The translations under genes and the position numbers were made by a program. From a virus, in the IMG/VR virus record IMGVR_UViG_3300020391_000476, positions 1 to 59,896 of that record: 59,896 nucleotides of DNA, one strand, 5' to 3'. The notes beneath the pieces were generated by a model. That model had not been told where the DNA came from. It did not search any database and saw only the letters and a list, made by a program, of their open reading frames with translations. Positions 50,901 to 57,943 of this stretch are shown piece after piece (within the stretch, counting starts at the first letter, position 1; every line of letters starts with the position of its first letter).

Positions 50901-51680
50901 TAATATTTTTGTGCTAGATTTGTTTGGGTCATATTCTTCTTGACCGTAAGGATCTGCATTTCCTTCTGCTGTATATTTATCAAACTCATAACAGTCTTTT
51001 TTGTCTCCTCCTATAGGGGAACTTATATTTTTTAGCTTTCCAGCTTTTAAATTTTTATAAACTTTTTCTCCATTTTTAGTATCTCTAAAATAATTACCAT
51101 CCCTTTTTATGGTTATTGTATATTTTTGTTTGTGACAAACGACTGATATTTCGGTGTCCTCTGTTATTGTTATAGTAGGCGCTCCTTTTTCCCAGAATGC
51201 TCTAAAATTTACCAAATTAAATATGTAAACGTTTTTAATAGCATATCCTTCTGATAAATTGGGTATAACTAAATCTCTTAAATTTAAATCTGATCCTTTT
51301 ACGACTGTTTGGGTATATTTTAAATCGTTCCCATCTTCTTGGGCTACTCCAAAATTTTGAACCGTTGCTTGGTTTTTGTCTGTTATTATGGTGACATCAA
51401 CATTGTCATTATATTGATAAACAAAAGTTGCACATTCTGATATTTCACCGCTATGAGACTCGACAAAAGCTGAGTACCTATAAATTCCTTTATCTTTTAT
51501 TTCGTCTATATAATTATTTTGAAAAGGTGCCGTTGAGTCTTTTAACAATACAGAGCCTGTATTGATTACATCTTGGCAACTTTTATTTTGGTTTGGATCT
51601 TCAGCTCTATACAAAATACTGGCCGCAACGTTAGCTAAGTCTGCAGGTAAGTTCCATTTTATTTGAAGCTTTGTGCTCAT
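44949..51680 (-). CDS. Giant repeat protein: FN3-like, ~18 InlB-B-type repeats, FG-GAP-like propeller
   Basis: 2,243 residues. The N-terminal ~100 residues (KLQIKWNLPADLANVAASIL, GIYRYSAFVESHSGEISECA) are FN3-like. From about 105 to 1560 I count about 18 units of 70-90 residues with the divergent InlB B-repeat (Flg_new_2) scheme: G-x-G-x-Y, E-x-I-x-I/L, F-x-x-W, a variable loop, then I-x-x-D-x-x-I-x-A-x-F. Examples are KFKGWTITRGSSKI, HRFDGWELIAGNV, YNFLNWQSSQSL and YKFTRWSVTSGTTP. The C-terminal ~620 residues contain at least five FG-GAP-like blades (FFGHSICIAKNFVAYSCPSS, QFGRSIDVS, YGKKVKLSPDGSIAVISNSR, EGDYLAISAPSEKTVFIYKW), suggesting a beta-propeller. There is no signal peptide. A tail fiber or decoration that binds the host is likely. 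Confidence 0.75.
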   Translation of the reverse strand: MSTKLQIKWNLPADLANVAASILYRAEDPNQNKSCQDVINTGSVLLKDSTAPFQNNYIDEIKDKGIYRYSAFVESHSGEISECATFVYQYNDNVDVTIITDKNQATVQNFGVAQEDGNDLKYTQTVVKGSDLNLRDLVIPNLSEGYAIKNVYIFNLVNFRAFWEKGAPTITITEDTEISVVCHKQKYTITIKRDGNYFRDTKNGEKVYKNLKAGKLKNISSPIGGDKKDCYEFDKYTAEGNADPYGQEEYDPNKSSTKILVDQNYVLSASYKEKISELKLSSNIPEIGEVSGEGEYSCFDDIALVAKPISEKTKFKGWTITRGSSKIREGDPESVPEGLTSLDPITYNDLKIKGNVNLKAFFTKVFQIALKIMGPNGIAGSSARGSISINATDQSTSGNTITANIESINNPFDITAAANSSHRFDGWELIAGNVTGASSANSSISILSDAELHAVFIKFFTVYLQIFYTGVNRIIPSVSSLTPLNNGYDEVNNQLSLNYETVKPAGKYQFEKWVVDLPSDQPEYTSENLSHTLDDDATVKLYVLEVYSLILTSNIPSAVNLTGEGDYVFRSHENISISVTLNNPTVAPAYNFLNWQSSQSLSLPSAKSGTVSIVEDTTITANVETIEYTLTVSSEDNSKGTVSKTGGPDYDVFESITISTSPKGGSIFDRWEVVSSDYSLIAGANFSLTNFTLGNYGNLSLKAYFLAVYVLTVKYIEGGVEDTSKQVTYSRKENEPSSITVSPLNISVGHEFDRWEVESGNVTINQPEVFGDKTIDLVENSIIKFHALRSNELTLLIDLPGAASFSHGDTNDFFRSTENIDIELSLNNANAAIPTYQFLNDYSTTNSSLVTGLINNQTSNTIKISGDVTITAHLDYVLYNFSTTVDSSRGTIVGTSLDGQYNTLESISLKAEPIDPIKNVFKEWRKSNGDLFSTSQDTSINLADYGDLELEAIFENRYNLNITIEYPDANDVSTSSLYTENSDVTIDIESSINIGYRFLSMTINGGATQSTLTSSNQEFAMDRDYDVIVKVEKVFVLSLSINIPGAGSLSGAGGYLSTEDINIETTPTLNASNINNFSFLNWRLVAGSLGSGSNLSSNSSTIRITEDTEIEAVYEESQYVLTLQSETNQGTVGFLSESKSASVSKTLNATENVTIEHLASSGYQFYQWEIVSSQATGVVAGSAFSGGSSFNLSLYGDLTLIATFKKEIKFTKNVYVGGILDQSMSIAETTLLETINEGGTVDVNVEWPSLNGYTIDTVVESGSQSFDKNNTDDQEITINEDTILSFYLRALESYVFTIRKIVDNGSPVNEYTQNVIEGNSAITIPSISVPNNQEFQSWEITQGTASALSSEPSTVWPEGTTINLTDDVTIDYIVYQGYELSITAGYPTTYPQSAPDFTYSPSNTGPYFLDDLISLSVTPPNHLNFDNWSLISGNLKGNIPSASSSNIQIESDVALEANFSFKLYSFTIIQGANGNTSGSTNNGSYNAFQDITLQANANSNFQFSKWEYEVSANNWQDFNGSASDTIRLTGDTKIRPVFIGTPYTLTIIINDSSWGSAAGAGTYLYNEVANIAATPNQGYKFTRWSVTSGTTPTNFNSNEQNQSINILGDTTIELYLEAIPLPRDGGGNILFPIISSDGNRGQEIDRNMLAMTKDAGAVVLSSLYVPTVSRVKDVTGHTSSMGYSDSSIEDGTSPIAAIRIINKDNSGNQIETLLTSEESLSGYRDNRGAEGISYFNYAKNIFSSFSGRLQLEFIKGHKGRLVVSPDGTKIMCGNPGDYLKTTIATASSTSGLSTETYTPFGSTEYGSLTLGTVSNIDSDGNIGIMSGTNVIHTPNASDINYTFSRQSKKTFFGHSICIAKNFVAYSCPSSVDNFLPSTSNVTGANRDPQYGQTIPLFAPNVAPEDSNIVHVVPNAYANNTAIAQYTEEDWDDQDHGKGDLNYITFNLGSTDIGGQSTDGSFSQFGRSIDVSRDSPTLDTSSATNPIFVAITSVWRPSNSDLTYTGWLRQTSITKIIGVYEENGTIMKMGIGLRDPSDTSSVKNPATFQDYMNYRGAWNSPSLDVDQEPVIDFGRDYNTNSDYGKKVKLSPDGSIAVISNSRDSNPTLGIGRTDKPAEVKVLLRRPITINYSSSTYDWFEYENVQSITIPSDFQTTANGRLGFAYDIAFEGDYLAISAPSEKTVFIYKWNSTSENFDYWNKIYMSEPDFFGKAVVFDTRDSGTATKIAISADESFFVLEIPPQA

Positions 51681-51682
51681 TT

Positions 51683-53125
51683 TTATTCAACTATACCTAT
51701 GTTAGTTGGTGTATCCTTTTCCCCTAAAGGACTAACATTTGAAACTTCCATATTTCTAGGAGAGGACAACATGTCTGGCCCGCATTTTTCAAGCCTGCTA
51801 TTTTCAAATGTTCCATCTATAAAAATTCCCCTATTCTTGCTTATATCAAAAGAAAAACTGCAATCAAATGTTGCATATGAACCTATCGATTCATTTAAAG
51901 TATAGCTGTCTAACTTTGCATTAGATATCGTAAATTTCATATTCGTATCTTTGGCCCAAACAGGCAAGCAGCTTAGCTTACATTGATTATTTAAATCTAT
52001 TTCTATTTGATAAATTTCATCATCGCAGAATATTTCTGAAAATTTACCTTTTTCAAAAGCGCTAGAAATTATAGAAAATGAAATCGTGCCTATTTGTGGG
52101 TATTTTATCTTTCTTCCAAAAACATGCATTGATTGAAATCCTTCCAGGTCTTCCCTTTCAAAAGGTATGCTTATGTCAAAACTTTGTATATGAGCGTAAC
52201 CTTTAGAGCATTCTGCTAAATTATCATCGCTTAAGACTGGCCCTCCTACGTTTATATTTTTAACATTTACAGAAATTCCACCTGGCGGAATAGCTAGGGT
52301 TGCAGCCTTATAAACTTTTGGATCAAATATAAAACCTGAATCTGTTCTTTGGGCCGCATAATTTTTTAAATCCATAGAAGGTGGGTCAACCCCTCCTAGA
52401 TTTCTCACCTCAAACGAATCCGAAGCTTCAAGAAATATTTTCCCTCCATTTTCAAGGATTGCTAAATTTTCTATTTCTTGTTCAGATTCTAATAATACAG
52501 CCTGAATATTGTCTGATATTTGTTGAAATTTTTCTCCCTGCCCTTCTTTGCCTAAGCCAATACAATCATAAGTAACATCAGAAGCCACAATATCAACAGA
52601 TGCTTTTGCAAAATCTCCGACGCTTGCGGAAATTGAATAATTCGTAACAAAACAATTACCTATTCCAATGACATCTAACCCAGAGTATCCATGTTCTCTA
52701 TTAGCATAGCCAGTTAAATCAAAATGTTCTTCTCCTACTACCAAGAAAGCTGTCTTGTCTTCTTGAATATTATTGTGCAAGCTACCGTATTTTCTATCAC
52801 TCACTGGCCTGTCTATTACCCCAAATTCTTCAGTGTATATTATTGGAGATCCGTTTAAGTTAAAGCCTAATACATCTTCTTCGTATCCGTCGGTTAATAA
52901 ATATTCTAAATTTAAATTTACCGAAGCTGCAGAGACTATTTTTCTATCTAGAAAATTATCACTGCCAATGTGTTGTACATTTTGTCTTTGAATGTCTAAA
53001 GATAAAGATGCAGACTGCACTCTATTTAGAAACTTTATAGTCTCATCTTTTGGTTCATACGCAGGAGATTCAGTTAGAAAAACACCCACTGAATTGTACC
53101 TTATAGCATTCCTTGTTCCTGGCAT
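51683..53125 (-). CDS. Second tail tube-like protein
   Basis: 480 residues, a paralog of the protein encoded at 53193-54755. The N-termini align directly (MPGTRNAIRYNSVGVFLTES against MAVHRNRVIYQSEALFISPD), as do FLNRVQSASLSLDIQRQNVQ / QLKRVQSANYGFTINRQDIN and VNLNLEYLLTDGYEEDVLGF / VNLDFSYYLLDGFNERQMEF. CFVTNYSISASVGDFAKASV matches GYITDYSVDIAVGSIPTASV. It may form a special ring, a minor tube component or a decoration. The ATG follows a GTGTAT-type element by 14 bases with no Shine-Dalgarno, so a leaderless mRNA is possible. The N-terminal match supports this start. Confidence 0.75.
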   Translation of the reverse strand: MPGTRNAIRYNSVGVFLTESPAYEPKDETIKFLNRVQSASLSLDIQRQNVQHIGSDNFLDRKIVSAASVNLNLEYLLTDGYEEDVLGFNLNGSPIIYTEEFGVIDRPVSDRKYGSLHNNIQEDKTAFLVVGEEHFDLTGYANREHGYSGLDVIGIGNCFVTNYSISASVGDFAKASVDIVASDVTYDCIGLGKEGQGEKFQQISDNIQAVLLESEQEIENLAILENGGKIFLEASDSFEVRNLGGVDPPSMDLKNYAAQRTDSGFIFDPKVYKAATLAIPPGGISVNVKNINVGGPVLSDDNLAECSKGYAHIQSFDISIPFEREDLEGFQSMHVFGRKIKYPQIGTISFSIISSAFEKGKFSEIFCDDEIYQIEIDLNNQCKLSCLPVWAKDTNMKFTISNAKLDSYTLNESIGSYATFDCSFSFDISKNRGIFIDGTFENSRLEKCGPDMLSSPRNMEVSNVSPLGEKDTPTNIGIVE

Positions 53126-53128
53126 ATA

Positions 53129-53139
53129 TATAAATACAC
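53129..53139 (-). promoter_or_regulatory. GTGTAT element overlapping the tube-gene terminator
   Basis: Read leftward: GGTGTATTTATATATATG, with the last ATG being the start codon of the tube-like gene 51683-53125. The GTGTATT part is also the 3' arm of the hairpin at 53132-53165. The distance from the G of GTGTAT to the ATG is 14 bases, the same as at 56801. It may restart transcription where the hairpin stops it. Confidence 0.4.
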
Positions 53140-53165
53140 CACAGCCCGAAGACTGTGGTGTATTT
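53132..53165 (-). terminator. UUCG-capped hairpin after the main tail tube gene
   Basis: The arms AAATACACCACAG and CTGTGGTGTATTT form 13 perfect base pairs. On the leftward transcript the centre reads U-C-UUCG-G-G, so a U-G and a C-G pair close a stable cUUCGg tetraloop. The 3' side continues UUUAUAUAUAU, a weak U-tract. It lies in the 67-base gap just after the stop of the main tube gene, where partial termination or protection of the 3' end would raise tube mRNA over downstream genes. Confidence 0.8.
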
Positions 53166-53192
53166 TAATTAAATTATTTTAATTTAATAGAA

Positions 53193-54755
53193 TTACTCGC
53201 GATAACCAAACAAGAATCCGTCGGCTGCGCCAGTAGTTTGACCACCTACGCCTGTCCAGGCTGGGGGCAATCCTGAAATTCCTTGATTCGTAGCAGTACT
53301 TCCTGCTTCCGCTCCAGAAATATAAAGACCTCTTACCATATCATCGGAACTTCCAATCTGAGTAGTAAAAGTAAGATCAACAGATTTGTTGTCTCCAATA
53401 GTACTACTAAAGTTTTCTGATTCAAGACGAGCACCTTTCATCGTATATTTCATGGCTAAGTCAGTTTGCTTGGTTACGCAACCATTGCAGTCTGGCTTGA
53501 ACAACAAAATAGAAATATCAAATTCTTCGCAGTCGCAAAGTAGGTCAACCATGTTTCCTCTTTTTATATCTGAAAGAAGTGCATTAACACTAACAGTTAC
53601 AGAAAGAGGGAGATCAATAGCTTTGGAAAATCCAAATACTGAACCTAAACGCTGCAGCGAAGTTCTTGCCAAAGGCAATGAAATATTTGCAGATTGAATA
53701 TGAGCACTTCCTATCATAGGAGTACTTCCATCTCCAGAAGTAGCTTTCGAAATTAAAGATTTTCCTTGAAGATCAACTACTACATCACCTGGGCGAAGAG
53801 CAGCGATATCATCTTCACATCCAGTGTATCCACTTCTGGATGCTGGTAAAGAGTAAAGACCAGTACAGCCTGGAGCGTAACATGTAGTACGGTCATTATC
53901 TGGTCCCCATGCATTACTTACTCTACTTCCATCACGCATATTCATTGCTGGAACATCGTTACCAGTGGTTCCAAAATCACTACGGATATTCATTCCTTCA
54001 ACTGTAACACTTGCAGTTGGAATAGATCCAACGGCAATATCTACTGAATAGTCTGTGATATAACCATTACCTAAAGAAATTACACTTTTGGAGTTTTCTT
54101 CACCAGCTGCATTAACTTTAGCATCTCCTATTACCGCATCGCGAGCTTCTGGAGCTGTAAGGATAAAAAAGTTATTTCCTGCTTGATAAAGTTCAGGAGT
54201 TAACATTCCACTAAGGGTATTCACCGCACCATTAGTTACAAATTCCATTTGTCTTTCATTAAAGCCATCAAGAAGATAGTACGAAAAGTCAAGGTTTACT
54301 GTAGGTGACTCAACTACTACACTATCAAGTCTTGATGCGTGACCGAATTGATTAATGTCCTGACGATTAATTGTAAAACCATAGTTTGCAGACTGAACTC
54401 TTTTAAGTTGCTTAATAATAGAGCCATGGTCTTTTGCTAAAGCTGCGTCAGCTACATTGCCTTGCTCATCGCTTGGATTCCAAGCTGGCCAAGCATCACC
54501 ACATTGCCATCCGACTGCTTGTCCTTTATTGTTGGTTCCAACATCTGCTACTAGCGTTGGAACCCCTGGTACTGCGCCTTGCACGGTTTGACTAGCGTCA
54601 AGAGGTGGGGTCATTAAGCCAAAGTTAGCTGTCACGTCTCCGTGTTGATTTGTTGTGATGGTTCCTTCTGCACCAGTGAAATGATATCCTGTCGCGTCTG
54701 GACTGATAAACAATGCTTCTGATTGATAAATTACTCTATTTCTATGTACTGCCAT
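53193..54755 (-). CDS. Major tail tube protein
   Basis: 520 residues, proposed to be the main building block of the tail tube. Reasons: it is the first tube-type gene after the head-tail joining genes; it has the best ribosome-binding site in the block (TTAGGAG, 8 bases before ATG); and it is followed at once by a strong UUCG hairpin, which fits high expression. Segments HASRLDSVVVESPTVNLDFS, GNGYITDYSVDIAVGSIPTA and SVTVSVNALLSDIKRGNMVD are beta-rich as expected for tube folds. It is longer than lambda gpV, with an insertion containing NTLSGMLTPELYQAGNNFFI and a Cys-containing loop (CYAPGCTGLYSLPASRSGYT). Three other proteins in the block are paralogs. Confidence 0.8.
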   Translation of the reverse strand: MAVHRNRVIYQSEALFISPDATGYHFTGAEGTITTNQHGDVTANFGLMTPPLDASQTVQGAVPGVPTLVADVGTNNKGQAVGWQCGDAWPAWNPSDEQGNVADAALAKDHGSIIKQLKRVQSANYGFTINRQDINQFGHASRLDSVVVESPTVNLDFSYYLLDGFNERQMEFVTNGAVNTLSGMLTPELYQAGNNFFILTAPEARDAVIGDAKVNAAGEENSKSVISLGNGYITDYSVDIAVGSIPTASVTVEGMNIRSDFGTTGNDVPAMNMRDGSRVSNAWGPDNDRTTCYAPGCTGLYSLPASRSGYTGCEDDIAALRPGDVVVDLQGKSLISKATSGDGSTPMIGSAHIQSANISLPLARTSLQRLGSVFGFSKAIDLPLSVTVSVNALLSDIKRGNMVDLLCDCEEFDISILLFKPDCNGCVTKQTDLAMKYTMKGARLESENFSSTIGDNKSVDLTFTTQIGSSDDMVRGLYISGAEAGSTATNQGISGLPPAWTGVGGQTTGAADGFLFGYRE

Positions 54756-54829
54756 TTTGTTGTCTCCTAATTTGTAGGTAAATGTTTGTATAAAATTACA
54801 TTATGTTTTGTGTATTGGGAAATATTTTT

Positions 54830-55735
54830 TTAACTTCTTGGAAATCTTGCTTGACTGACTTGGAAATCAACGAACCCTAAATATAAATCTGGATTGTTTG
54901 TTCTGTTAGACTTATCGCTAATTTTAGACGCTTGAACATCTTCTATGAACATCAAAGGGCCAGGATGTTGACAGTTTGTGACTGCTTCACTATAACTATA
55001 AGAGCCTTCTTTTAAATCTCCATAATTGTCAAAAGGGTGATTATCATACCCTAGATTTCTTATGGCTAATTCTTTGGCATCAGTACATACAGACATGAAT
55101 CCGTCAAGTTGATAAAGGTCTTCTGCGAATAAAACCACTCTATAATTTAACCTGGTAAGATCTTCTCCCCCAAAAGCATAAGGAGTATTTCTTGAACTTT
55201 CCATAGAAACAAACGCTGCAGGAGCAACATGTTCATACGGTTCAATTCCGACGCCCTGGCCATAGTTAGGAGTAGTTCTACTATTAATATTGTATTTTCC
55301 CTGAACAACAAGATTTTCTTCCGTATCATCTGCTAGATAAATATTTACATCTTTTACCGATACATCAGTTTTGACCTGTAAAGTTTGATAATTATTTGGA
55401 AATTTATCGCCATCAAGCAAAATTCTTCCGTTATCAAAATCAATCATTAATCCACTTTGCCCTCTAGCACAAAACTCATATCCATTTCCAGTATCAATAT
55501 GAACCCCGTTTGGCACTTGAGCGTTTTGAATATCGTGATCATAAACCCATTGTTTATATTCGCTACTGTAAGTTATAAAACCAAGCGGGTCTTCTGGGTA
55601 TTTAAGCAGTCTTTCGTCTGGTGTATAATACATGCCAACTTCTTTATTAGAAAAAGCTTGGGCTTTTGTTGACATATAGTAGTCTAGCCATAGAGCAAAA
55701 CTAGTATTAGCTTCATGCTGGAATTGAGGAATCAT
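54830..55735 (-). CDS. Probable neck or tail terminator protein
   Basis: 301 residues, not recognised with certainty. The central part contains SGLMIDFDNGRILLDGDKFP and YQTLQVKTDVSVKDVNIYLA, and the second half LNYRVVLFAEDLYQLDGFMS with CTDAKELAIRNLGYD, an alpha/beta pattern of a tail-terminator type protein (strand followed by a helix that reads out numbering of tail rings). It lies between the putative tail-completion gene and the major tube gene, where terminators are usually found. It starts one base from the upstream stop. A 74-base gap separates it from the tube gene, probably containing a promoter. Confidence 0.5.
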   Translation of the reverse strand: MIPQFQHEANTSFALWLDYYMSTKAQAFSNKEVGMYYTPDERLLKYPEDPLGFITYSSEYKQWVYDHDIQNAQVPNGVHIDTGNGYEFCARGQSGLMIDFDNGRILLDGDKFPNNYQTLQVKTDVSVKDVNIYLADDTEENLVVQGKYNINSRTTPNYGQGVGIEPYEHVAPAAFVSMESSRNTPYAFGGEDLTRLNYRVVLFAEDLYQLDGFMSVCTDAKELAIRNLGYDNHPFDNYGDLKEGSYSYSEAVTNCQHPGPLMFIEDVQASKISDKSNRTNNPDLYLGFVDFQVSQARFPRS

Positions 55736-56352
55736 TATTTAAATATTTTTTGGAATTTTTTTTCCCATAAAGCTATAAAATTAGAAATATATTTTACGTT
55801 TTGGAATCTTCCACTAAATAAAGTTTCTTCGGCTTGTATTCCTCCGCCTGATCTTCCTTTATCTTTTCTAGCTAAATACTTCGGGTATCCAGAAATTCCC
55901 ATTTCAATTCTCTGAGCCCAACTTAATCCAGTCGCCCAAGGCATTGGGGTAGCAGAAAAGATTTCTTTTGTAGAAGGAAGCTCTATAGTTACTCTCAAAA
56001 AACCCCTAGTGTTAAATCTAGATACTATCATATGGCTTTTAGCCAATAAATTGACTATTGGAGATATAGGATCATCGCCCTTATTAAAACCAATAAAAGA
56101 AAAAAGGTTTCCGTAACCTCCTAATGTTCCACTAATATTAGAGGAGTTCGGGCCCGCTGAGATTTCTCTTGTCACAGGATGCATTAAAAAGTCTTTTATC
56201 ATTTCTTTTTTCATTTTTTCAAATACTTGATCAACACTTTGATTTCCTATGAAAATACTTTTTCTAATTTGAGTTGCATTGTTAAGTGAGGCCAAAGAGT
56301 TGACTACTTGTTTTCCTAAAACTCTATGATCTATTTTTAAAGTAACGCTCAT
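55735..56352 (-). CDS. Putative tail-completion (HK97 gp10-like) protein
   Basis: 205 residues. It opens MSVTLKIDHRVLGKQVVNSL and has an early helix with KKEMIKDFLMHPVTREISAG, then GYGNLFSFIGFNKGDDPISP and a strand pair MIVSRFNTRGFLRVTIELPS before SATPMPWATGLSWAQRIEMG. This layout (helix, long loop with P-V-T, sandwich of strands) and gene position are like HK97 gp10/lambda Z tail-completion proteins. Overlaps both neighbours by one base. Family assignment is inference. Confidence 0.5.
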   Translation of the reverse strand: MSVTLKIDHRVLGKQVVNSLASLNNATQIRKSIFIGNQSVDQVFEKMKKEMIKDFLMHPVTREISAGPNSSNISGTLGGYGNLFSFIGFNKGDDPISPIVNLLAKSHMIVSRFNTRGFLRVTIELPSTKEIFSATPMPWATGLSWAQRIEMGISGYPKYLARKDKGRSGGGIQAEETLFSGRFQNVKYISNFIALWEKKFQKIFK

Positions 56353-56801
56353 TAATCAGTCGGTCTTAAATAGTAGGTGAAAAATTTAGGCCTGAATAAA
56401 CCGTGTTTTTTTACATCTGTTACTTTGAACATTAATCTTCCATCTATTTCTACTCTTTTTGCGTCTTTGAAATAATCGTAACCTTCAGAATCAAGTTTAA
56501 TTCTTACTTCACCTATGTCATGATGAAGTTTTACCGTGCTATCAACTTCAGAATCGAATGATACTTCGTTTTGCTTATCCATATATAAAACTCTAGCATT
56601 TAAAGTTTTAAATTGAGTTCTGTGCAAAGTTGTTTTTACACCTTTTACATTGTTGTAAAGAAAGTTAAAATTTGGATCCATACTCACAATAATCTTTTTG
56701 GCGTCTTTGTAAGCGAATATTGTGCGCGAAAAAGTTTCATGCATCCTTTGCATGACTGATTCAAATTGTTGTTTTTGCGCAGATGATAAAAAAGAGGACA
56801 T
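56352..56801 (-). CDS. Putative head-tail joining (stopper) protein
   Basis: 149 residues. After an N-terminal helix (AQKQQFESVMQRMHETFSRT) the rest is a small beta-barrel: KIIVSMDPNFNFLYN, VRIKLDSEGYDYFKDAKRVE, IDGRLMFKVTDVKKHGLFRP ending KFFTYYLRPTD. This matches the general form of head-closure proteins such as SPP1 gp16 and lambda FII, and it is the first gene of the leftward tail block. The ATG lies at the predicted transcription start of a TATATA element, so the mRNA may be leaderless. Confidence 0.55.
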   Translation of the reverse strand: MSSFLSSAQKQQFESVMQRMHETFSRTIFAYKDAKKIIVSMDPNFNFLYNNVKGVKTTLHRTQFKTLNARVLYMDKQNEVSFDSEVDSTVKLHHDIGEVRIKLDSEGYDYFKDAKRVEIDGRLMFKVTDVKKHGLFRPKFFTYYLRPTD

Positions 56802-56804
56802 ATA

Positions 56805-56815
56805 GTTATATACAC
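56805..56815 (-). promoter_or_regulatory. GTGTAT-type promoter for the leftward tail block
   Basis: Read leftward: GGTGTATATAACTAT, followed at once by the ATG at 56801. TATATA at 56812-56807 can act as a -10 element; the start site would then fall on or next to the ATG. The -35 position is poor (TCAATA), which suggests either a phage-specific sigma factor or an activator. It shares GTGTAT with three other structural genes. Confidence 0.45.
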
Positions 56816-56831
56816 CAACGATAATAGTTTA

Positions 56832-56860
56832 TTGAAAAAAACAAAGACTTCTATTAATAT
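56832..56860 (+). promoter_or_regulatory. Rightward promoter before the 94-residue gene
   Basis: TTGAAA (56832-56837), a 17-base spacer and TAATAT (56855-56860) give 5 of 6 and 4 of 6 consensus matches. The start site would be about 56867, one base before the ATG at 56868, again leaving no leader. It lies in a 66-base divergent gap, so leftward and rightward promoters overlap. Confidence 0.5.
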
Positions 56861-56867
56861 ATGAAAT

Positions 56868-57152
56868 ATGGATCCACATAAAGCGATTAACGCAATATAC
56901 AGTAAAAATACTAAATTGCTTTTTAAATCTTTTTTGACTCTTGTTGAAGATTTACAAAACGAACATACAATAAATTTTAAAAAATTAAAAAAAGCTCTTC
57001 CCGAAGATTATCATAGTTTAATTGATCAAGCTAACTATTTTGATTATAATAAAATGCAGTATTTAAGAAAGAAAATTCTTGATATGGGTAATGAAAGCAT
57101 TAGGGAATCTGAAAACAATTTTGAAAATTTTACTATAAGTTTTAAGTTTTAA
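56868..57152 (+). CDS. Small helical protein, unknown function
   Basis: 94 residues, mostly helical and charged: AINAIYSKNTKLLFKSFLTL, then VEDLQNEHTINFKKLKKALP and YNKMQYLRKKILDMGNESIR. No family recognised. It is the first gene of the rightward unit that starts back-to-back with the tail block. Its helical character and position before two candidate tail-assembly genes suggest a scaffold or chaperone-like role, but this is speculative. There is no Shine-Dalgarno; the promoter geometry predicts a leaderless transcript. Confidence 0.5.
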   Translation: MDPHKAINAIYSKNTKLLFKSFLTLVEDLQNEHTINFKKLKKALPEDYHSLIDQANYFDYNKMQYLRKKILDMGNESIRESENNFENFTISFKF

Positions 57153-57181
57153 ATTTATTATAACAAAAGGAATAAGGACAA

Positions 57182-57943
57182 ATGAATAAAAAAATTATAT
57201 ATCAATTCACTGTAAATACAGATCAAGACGTAGAAGAAGAAAAGACTTCTAGGCGCAAGAATAAAGAAACTGGAGAGATGGAGACAATTACTACCACAAA
57301 GGTAGTCAAGAAATCTGTACCCAGTGACATTATTATTTATCAGCCTTCCAGGCGTCAAATAGAAGATGCTGACATGGAGTTTAGCATTGAGATGAGCAAG
57401 TGCATCAAGAAAGGTATTTTAACAAAAGCTATGTTGGCTAAAAAATACAGCGACACTGGGGGCTTATTAACAGAAGGTGATTCGCAAAAGCTTATCCGTC
57501 TCTATAAAGAGCTTGGCGAAACTCAAAACGCTCTTGCAAAATTGTCTCAGAAAAAAAAGAAAACAGAAAATGAAAAAAAGAAAGAGTCTGAACTTACTGA
57601 AACATTTGCTAGCACTCGAAGAGAGATAGTTGATTTAGAAACTAATTATCAAAACCTTTTTAATCATACCGCTGATACCAAAGCTCAAAATAGAGCTATC
57701 TTGTGGTATATGCTTAACCTATGTTTTGTTAAACAAAATGAAGAAGAAAGACCTTTATTCACTGGTGAGTCTACAGAAGAAAAAGAAGACTCTTATTATG
57801 AGCTAGAAGAATCAGAGGATGAAATTTTTGATTTAGCAAAAGAAAAACTGATGACTTTTGTTAGTTTTTGGTATTTTAGTCAAAATCCTGCTAAAGAAGA
57901 TTTTGAAAATTTAGAACAAGAGCTTGACGCTGAATTAGCCTGA
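57182..57943 (+). CDS. Candidate tail-assembly chaperone 1
   Basis: 253 residues. Not firmly recognised. The core SDIIIYQPSRRQIEDADMEF, then SIEMSKCIKKGILTKAMLAK and KYSDTGGLL, is a helical segment reminiscent of phage tail-assembly proteins. A Lys/Glu-rich coiled coil follows (residues 105-160), then an acidic C-terminus. It has the best ribosome-binding site nearby (AAAGGAATAAGGACAA, then ATG). A lambda G/GT-type chaperone pair would normally lie between the tube and tape measure genes; none is there, so this pair is the best candidate. It ends with two consecutive TGA codons. Confidence 0.45.
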   Translation: MNKKIIYQFTVNTDQDVEEEKTSRRKNKETGEMETITTTKVVKKSVPSDIIIYQPSRRQIEDADMEFSIEMSKCIKKGILTKAMLAKKYSDTGGLLTEGDSQKLIRLYKELGETQNALAKLSQKKKKTENEKKKESELTETFASTRREIVDLETNYQNLFNHTADTKAQNRAILWYMLNLCFVKQNEEERPLFTGESTEEKEDSYYELEESEDEIFDLAKEKLMTFVSFWYFSQNPAKEDFENLEQELDAELA

